From: Proteles cristata cristata
Lineage: Eukaryota > Chordata > Mammalia > Carnivora > Hyaenidae
Length of the DNA stretch: 64,000 nucleotides
Reading direction: 5' to 3'
NCBI GenBank assembly: GCA_017311185.1
Contig: JAESUZ010001746.1
Location: forward strand, 310,001 to 374,000
Part shown: piece after piece, positions 58,314 through 64,000 of the stretch
Position numbering within the stretch: position 1 is the first letter of the stretch
Layout: the number at the start of each line of letters is the position of its first letter
The notes under the pieces: model-generated
Told to the model about the DNA's origin: nothing
Databases searched by the model: none
What the model saw: the letters and a program-made list of their open reading frames with translations, nothing else
Made by a program: the position numbers and the translations under genes

Positions 58314-58331
58314 AAATTAACATGGACTCCA

Positions 58332-59154
58332 AAGGAAACAATGAACTCTACAGCCGAGAAGCAAAATACCAAATATATAAAAATGTGTATATATATGTAT
58401 TTATAAATATATGTGGTTATACATGTATACACGTGTGTATATATATATGTACTTATATGTGTATATACACACGACTTGGCTCTTTCACTAGGGCTTCTCT
58501 GTAGACTTGATAAATGAGATATCATGGGATCCATTCACATATGCACAACCTAAATTATAGAAGAGATCATTCCCCTTGGGATGAACACCTGACAAATGAG
58601 AATTTGAGACAAATAAACTACTTCCTCACATTTTCTTCTCCTGAAAGACTGTCCTGGCATGCAGTTGTTCATAAAACCTAGTGTAAGATGGTTTTACAAA
58701 CTGTTGCAAAATCCTGAAAGCTCAATAATGCACCGGGTATTCCCTCTCTCACCTCCCTTTCTTAAATTCTTTTCTTTTTCCCTTCACTCCATTCTCTGGA
58801 ATTATAGTTCCTAATAGAATGCTAGAATATACACACAATCTTTTCCTCATTTATCTACTTGTTAGGAGAACAGAGATCAAGATAGTTGATTTCAGAAGTG
58901 TTCCTAAAATCAGACTCCCAGAATGGCATTTTTGATGTAACTTAGTGTCCTGATGGCAATTATCTGACTTTAGTTATCTCCTGGCTAGCAGTGGCATCCT
59001 GATCATTATCATTCTCAACTATTATTAACTGAGATCCGGTACATTTGGCAAGTGATATTTTGACATACACAGTAACTGTGGGGTGTGAAGATTATGGCGT
59101 CAAAGATAATTACAAGTATATTATAAGAAACCTTGCCCAAAACAGTATCACAAA
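58332..59154. other. Unassigned sequence with a TA/TG tract
   Basis: An alternating TA/TG/CA tract occupies about 58384-58470. The remainder has no recognised gene or family. Confidence 0.5.
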
Positions 59155-59320
59155 GATTTTTTCATATTTCCTCCTCTAGGGGTTTTACAGTTTTAGCTCC
59201 TATATTCAGAACTATGATCGATTTTGAGAGTTTTGTTTGTTTGTTTTATGATGTGATTAAGGCCTGAGGTTCATTGTTTTCCCGTCTAGTTGCTATAGCA
59301 AAGACCCACTTAAATATCTT
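59155..59320 (-). mobile_element. L1 ORF2 fragment, antisense
   Basis: GGGGTTTTACAGTTTTAGCT, ATGATCGATTTTGAGAGTTT, GGCCTGAGGTTCATTGTTTT and CCGTCTAGTTGCTATAGCAA are the complement of a well-known L1 ORF2 region. Confidence 0.75.
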
Positions 59321-59929
59321 CCATATGTGAGCAACTGCCTATTAACAAATATGTAATATTTGGTGACAGATATAAGCAAAGTATTTGAATCTAATAATAT
59401 CTATTAACTTCACAATTTAGAAAAAAATAGAAAAAAGTAGGCAGATTCAGCAAAAAATTAGAAAAACTAGGCACAAAAGAAAAAAAATTACAAAAAGGGC
59501 AAAGTGTATATTAGTGAATTTTGTTACAGTACACGCTTTTGCTAAAGCTCCCATGTCTTACAAGCAATATTTATACAGCTTTCTCATTGCATATCAGGGC
59601 TGTGAGTTAGCTCACATTGTCTCATTCTTTTATCTATCTTAACGTTCTAAAGTGTAAGTTAAAGTGCACCCCTATTTGAGGTGAGTCATTGTTTTGGCAG
59701 AGAAAATGAACATGAAATCTGGCAAACACGTAAACAATGGCTTAAACCATGTTTGTTCAGAATTGCCACATGTCATTCCTGCTCAAAGCTCACTGGTTAA
59801 AGTAAGTTAATATCTAAGCTCCTCCCCAAAGAAAAAAAACCTTTATATGTCAATGGCAATAGATAAAGAAAAGGAGAGACAAAATAATTGGGTAAAATTA
59901 ATACCATCTATATTGAGAGAAAAAAAAAT
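59321..59929. other. AT-rich unassigned sequence
   Basis: A run of AAAAAATAGAAAAAAGTAGG/AAAAAATTAG-type A-rich repeats lies at 59421-59500. No gene. Confidence 0.5.
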
Positions 59930-59984
59930 AAAAACAAAGAATAGGGGCACCTGGGTAGCTTAGTAGGTTAAGCAATCAACTCTT

Positions 59985-60242
59985 TTTTTTTTTTAATGTT
60001 TTATTTATTTCTAGGAGGGAGAGAGAGACAGCGTGAGCAGGGAAGGGTCAGAGAGAGAGGGAGTCACAGACTGAAACAGGCTCCAGGCTCTGAGCTGGCA
60101 GTCAGCACAGACTGCCCAGGCTCCAGGCTCTGAGCTGGCAGTCAGCACAGAGCCCGACGTGGGGCTCGAACCCACGAACCATGAGATCATGACCTAAGCG
60201 AAAGTCAGACGCTTAACCGACTAAGCCACCCAGGCACCCCAT
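59985..60242 (-). mobile_element. CAN-SINE, young subtype, with internal 40-bp duplication, nested
   Basis: A near-consensus antisense copy. TSD CAATCAACTCTT lies at 59973-59984 and 60243-60254 inside the outer SINE. A stretch beginning GGCTCCAGGCTCTGAGCTGG occurs twice, at 60080 and 60120, joined by ACTGCCCA. The copy is therefore about 40 bp longer than its siblings. Confidence 0.97.
60080..60151. repeat. 40-bp direct duplication inside a SINE
   Basis: At least 31 bases from 60080 recur exactly from 60120. The repeat falls between the B box and the CT region of the SINE. Confidence 0.95.
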
Positions 60243-60499
60243 CAATCAACTCTTGATTTCAGCTCAAATGATGTTCTCATGGTTCATGAGTTGAAGCACC
60301 ATGTAGGGCTCTATGCCAACAGAGTGGAGCCTCTCGAGATCTTCCCTTCTTCCTCTGTCTATGCTTTTTCTCCCTCTCTCAAAGTAAATAAATAAACATT
60401 TAAAAGAAAAACAAAGAATAGTTTTAAGTTTTTACTTTAAAAACAATAGATATAGTTACTCTTGTGTATGTGTAGTGTTCTCACCTACTTAATATCTCT

Positions 60500-60622
60500 C
60501 CTTAATATTTTCTTTCAGCAAATTTCAAGTATGCAATGTAGTATTATTAACTATAGTCACCCTGCTGTACTTAGATCCCCAGAAATTACTTATCTTGCAA
60601 CTGAAGGCTTGTGCCCTTTATC
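60500..60622 (-). mobile_element. L1 3' UTR fragment, antisense
   Basis: CAAATTTCAAGTATGCAATG, AGTATTATTAACTATAGTCA, CTGTACTTAGATCCCC and GAAATTACTTATCTTGC are the complement of the same old L1 3' UTR block found at 6380-6480. Confidence 0.75.
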
Positions 60623-60721
60623 AGTTATATGTCAATAAAAGCTGGAAAAACAAACAGAAAAATATGTATAGAGTTTGACAATAACACTACTTTTTCTTTT
60701 ATAAACTCTATTTAATTCAAA

Positions 60722-60723
<2 letters not shown>

Positions 60724-60768
<45 letters not shown>
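60724..60768. repeat. (TA)n(CA)n compound microsatellite
   Basis: A TA run at about 60724-60754 passes directly into a CA run at 60755-60768. Confidence 0.95.
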
Positions 60769-61344
60769 TACATATAGTCCAACCTCTCTCCACTCTCCCC
60801 ACAAAAAATTTTTCATTAGAGTTTTGTATAATTGTCTAAATTCTCTTACCTAGATTATGTTGAGAAGTATGTGGTTTGAATGCTTCCGGAATCTAGATCT
60901 TACAGAAGTGAATTTTTAACTAATGTAAGTTGACTGGCACATAAAAGTGAAGTGAAAAATTGCAATTTAGCTTTTGTTTTATCTCCTAAGGTTAGGAACG
61001 TTCGGATTCCACAGCTTCTCCATGGAGACAGCTGACAACTGTCATCCCCAAATATTGAAATTTGTAGCTCATATTTTACATCCCTTTTCTTTCAAGATTC
61101 TGTCATGGGAAATCAGGAGAATTATCTGCTTGCTTTGTGCGAAATATAAACATGACAGTCGGGTATCGACTAGTAAAATATTTCAATATCTTGCAAATTT
61201 GAATAACGTATGTTCAGAAATGATAACCACACAGTATCGTTAGTATCTCTTTGCTAATCTAATATTCTAATTGAACTGCACATCGTATCTACATAGGAAT
61301 TCACTAGTATGACCAATCATTAAATTCAGGCCAGAGTTCATATG
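60769..61344. other. Unassigned sequence
   Basis: An 89-codon plus frame at 60974-61243 has no domain that I recognise and no splice context I can defend. Confidence 0.45.
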
Positions 61345-61360
61345 ATTAAAATTAATTCTT

Positions 61361-61386
61361 TTTTTTTAATTTTTATTTATTTCTAG

Positions 61387-61417
<31 letters not shown>

Positions 61418-61530
61418 CGCATGAGTGGGGGGGCGAAGTCAGAGAGAAAGGGAGATACAGACTCTGAAACAGGCTCCAGGCTCTGAGCTGGCAGTCAGCA
61501 CAGGCTGACCCTAAGTCACCCAGGCTCCCC
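61361..61530 (-). mobile_element. CAN-SINE, young subtype, with a large internal deletion
   Basis: An antisense copy missing about 75 bp. GGCAGTCAGCACAG joins almost directly to a CTAAGTCACCCAGGCTCCCC head, so the B box is gone. TSD ATTAAAATTAATTCTT (61345-61360) versus ATTAAAACTAATTCTT (61532-61547). Confidence 0.95.
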
Positions 61531-61547
61531 AATTAAAACTAATTCTT

Positions 61548-63895
61548 AATAGGAGAGCTTGTATTTTTTAAAATTTTATGACCTAAAAACTGTTCTTCAT
61601 AGTAAACATCGTTTTCTCAGCAATTATATGAAGTTCAGCAGAAAATCCAGAATTAAATTGTTAATTTATAAGTAACCAAATTTCAAATTCCCAAACTAAG
61701 GTTTGGTGACATTATTGAAGGTTTCACTGTTTTCCCTTACACTGTATTTATTAATTCTAGAATGTGCTCACAATTTTATGAAAAGAATTTGAAATAATAT
61801 TTTTAATCTTATATAATTATGTTTTAAGTAATACTTTGAAGGGTCTTTATCAGTGTTTCTACAATAGGGTGGCTATGAAAATTCTCTACTCAGATCTCTT
61901 ACTGTGGATCTATGCTTCTGGTAACATCACCATATTCATGTCGAGGACATCCTTCCCAGCTTGCTTCCAACCAATTACTGAGGATGGTAGATATAGTAAA
62001 GCCTAGACACTCCTGATTCTAAAATCATTGCTTGATATTTCCATAGGCTTGGCCAAAGCTTTCTCAGATATAAATGGCAGTCTGAGACATTTCCTGTTCA
62101 ACTGTCTTTATTTCTCTTTCTCATTTTGTAGGTTTCATCCCTACAAGCAAGTCTGAGGCTTCTCCTTTCCTAATGCTTCATCTCTTTTACCTTTTACAGG
62201 TATATCCTCCATAAAACCTTCACATCCAGTTCCCTCTAGGAGAACCAAACTTATTCAGGTAGCAGCAATGGTTCTAGAAAAAAAGGTAGCAGATGGCATT
62301 TGGAGACTGATATATTTACTGCCTGTCAAGAAAAGGAGATGCCATCTTCAGTGGTAGGGGGAATATGGATTGTTCTAGCATAAGACGGGGTCCTAATTGC
62401 TCATGATTTCACTATGATGACCGGAAAAAAAAAATGGTCCAGTGGAGGGGACTGCCATTGCAGTTGCAATGATCTAGGCTTTGAAAGATTTGAGGGGAAC
62501 CAATGCCTTCAAGGAATGAGGTATCAATTGATTCTTAATGAGCTGTATTGATGTCCTGCAGAGAGATGATAATAAACTAGGGTCTTTTTGGTAAAACCTG
62601 GGGCCCTGAACTATGAAGTGAGGACATTTAGATAGATTATCTAAATAGATGCTTCTGAAGAAATTGTCTCTCCTGAGCTCTGTGAATCCTCAGAGTTCAT
62701 AGAGGTAATTCACCACTTTTCTCTAGTGAAGACTAGCACTTTATCTATGCTAGAAAAAGCCTTAGTGTCCTCTAAGTGTCACCAATTTGTGACAACCTCC
62801 CTTCAAGAGCTCCGTTTCTTCTCCCTTGGGCCATAGGCTGATAACTAGTATTAAATCAAAATATCACTCAACTGTAATGTGTTGAGCCTAATAAAGAAGC
62901 AAATATGAACTAAAGAAGCTGTAAAAATTAACTGACGAGTACTGTCAGGAGTCAGGGAGGAGCCTCAGGATTGCATTTTGGGGACAGGTGATAATAAGCC
63001 GGGATATAAGAGTGGATAAGGAAAAATTCTTCTGAGGACATGGGGATTTAACACTCGGACAAGGATCCTAGAGAAAGAGGCAAGCTCACTGCTCTAGAAG
63101 AATGAAGAAATCTGTGTCCCATTAATTAATGTGTTGAGCAACACAGACATAGCTGAGGGCACGATAAAGAGGCTTCAGGAAGAGAGAATGCTGGGTAGCA
63201 TAGGAGGGGCCACAGTGGCCACCAAGGCCATCAGAAATGCATTGGTGAGAGACACCAGCAACACAGAAAGAGGTGGCTCTCCTCTGTAAGGCTCATTGAT
63301 GATAGGAAAGGTAGTAGCAAAGCTGGCAGAGCTAATATCTATGGATATGATGGCAGGACCTAAAGATAATAGGAATGAGCACTAATGTCAGAAAATCAGC
63401 CATGACCTAAATGCAGTGGTAGGGGCAGTTAATTGAGCATTCTATTCCTACAGGCAAAAGTGGCAGGCAGCCACTAAGGTACTGTTTAACATCTAAAATA
63501 AGAAAACTGGCAAGAATGGAGAACAGGACCATGAGGGTGGTCATTCCAGGTAAAGAGTAATGATCCCTTGCTCGGTTCCCAAGAACTGTGCCAGTTTTTA
63601 GATCTGTAGTTCATTTACTGGTGAGATAGCAAGATCGCTAGGCGGAAGGGTTTTTCTAGCATCATAGTTAGTACATATTGTTATAATTTCTCCATTTCTT
63701 CCCAGAAAGGAACTATAGACATTTACTTAAGTGACAACAAATTGAGGTGAGAGCTGCAGTTTTATTCTCAAGCCTGTCTGCTGGTAGAACTCTCTTTTCA
63801 TTCTGGGATATCATTTGTCTACAATGAAGGCCTTTAACAGGTTGGGTGTGGCCCACCCCTATTGTAAAAGATACTCTGCTTTCTTTATTTTATTC
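61548..63895. other. Gene-free stretch, right part of higher complexity
   Basis: About 2.3 kb. 61548-62000 is AT-rich. 62050-63860 is more balanced in base composition, has no simple repeats beyond an A run at 62426-62435, no SINE and no frame over 60 codons. I cannot assign it. A long decayed ERV internal region or truly unique sequence are the main options. Confidence 0.5.
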
Positions 63896-64000
63896 TTTTT
63901 TTATTTTTTTAAATGTTTTATTTATTTCTGAGAGAGAGACAGACACAGTGTGAGCAGGGAAGGGTCAGAGAAAGAGAGACACAGAATTCAAAGCAGGCTC
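63896..64000 (-). mobile_element. CAN-SINE, cut by the window edge
   Basis: Antisense tail (AATGTTTTATTTATTTCTGA), GAGCAGGGAAGGGTCAGAG and AAAGCAGGCTC up to the last base. The head lies outside. Confidence 0.93.

Larger units (their letters stand above)
59945..60406 (+). mobile_element. CAN-SINE (outer) interrupted by another SINE
   Basis: Outer copy parts are 59945-59984 (GGGCACCTGGGTAGCTTAGT) and 60243-60406 (CTCTTGATTTCAGCTC to AAATAAATAAACATTTAAA). The outer 15-bp TSD (AAAAACAAAGAATAG) lies at 59930-59944 and 60407-60421. Confidence 0.96.

Noticed and set aside
62300..63860. MaLR or ERVL internal region
   Set aside because: It has a faint retroviral feel, but I could not tie any stretch to a motif. 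Reported only as unassigned.

Overview
This window is mammalian nuclear DNA with no protein-coding gene that I can support. It is AT-rich, has no long open frame (the longest is 127 codons and lies in SINE simple-repeat sequence), and is built largely from retrotransposon copies. The host is almost certainly a cat-family carnivore. More than 40 copies of a tRNA-Lys-derived CAN-SINE of the felid type are present, with a head near GCGCCTGGGTGGCT, a B box GGTTCGAGCCC, a (CT)n stretch and an A-rich tail. Many have intact 12-21 bp target-site duplications (TSDs). The felid assignment comes from known repeat biology; the repeats themselves are read directly.

Layout: 1-1250 is an ancient sense L1 piece reaching the start of ORF2. 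1250-11200 is AT-rich intergenic DNA with five SINEs, an antisense L1 3' UTR split by a SINE, a MIR and MLT1 traces. 12430-13090 is an antisense L1 3' end. 13550-19330 is SINE-dense with CA and GAAA microsatellites. 19349-22860 is one decayed antisense L1 carrying two later SINEs. 25240-26280 and 29050-29685 hold L2 and antisense MLT1 LTR pieces. 31275-33032 holds an L1 end, two young SINEs and a sense MLT1. 36092-36891 has three same-strand SINEs in a row. 39883-40328 has two SINEs in opposite orientation, nearly abutting. 44781-46390 is a sense L1 3' end split by a 522-bp solo LTR, a SINE and an unassigned 300-bp insert. 48366-48796 and 49805-50120 are sense L1 3' ends, the first young and with a poly-A tail. 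53790-55436 is an L2 split by an MLT1 LTR. 57584-58313 is a SINE split by a 496-bp solo LTR. 59945-60406 is a SINE inside a SINE. The rest is AT-rich intergenic or intronic DNA with no recognisable gene.

Nothing here works together as a pathway. The interest is in insertion stratigraphy: nested elements give a relative order of L1, ERV1-type LTR and SINE activity, and about 15 near-consensus SINEs are candidates for recent or segregating insertions. I found no rRNA, functional tRNA, CRISPR array, operon, CpG island or credible exon. I cannot say whether the window is intergenic or lies in a large intron. Repeat family names are from memory of consensus sequences and were not checked by a search.
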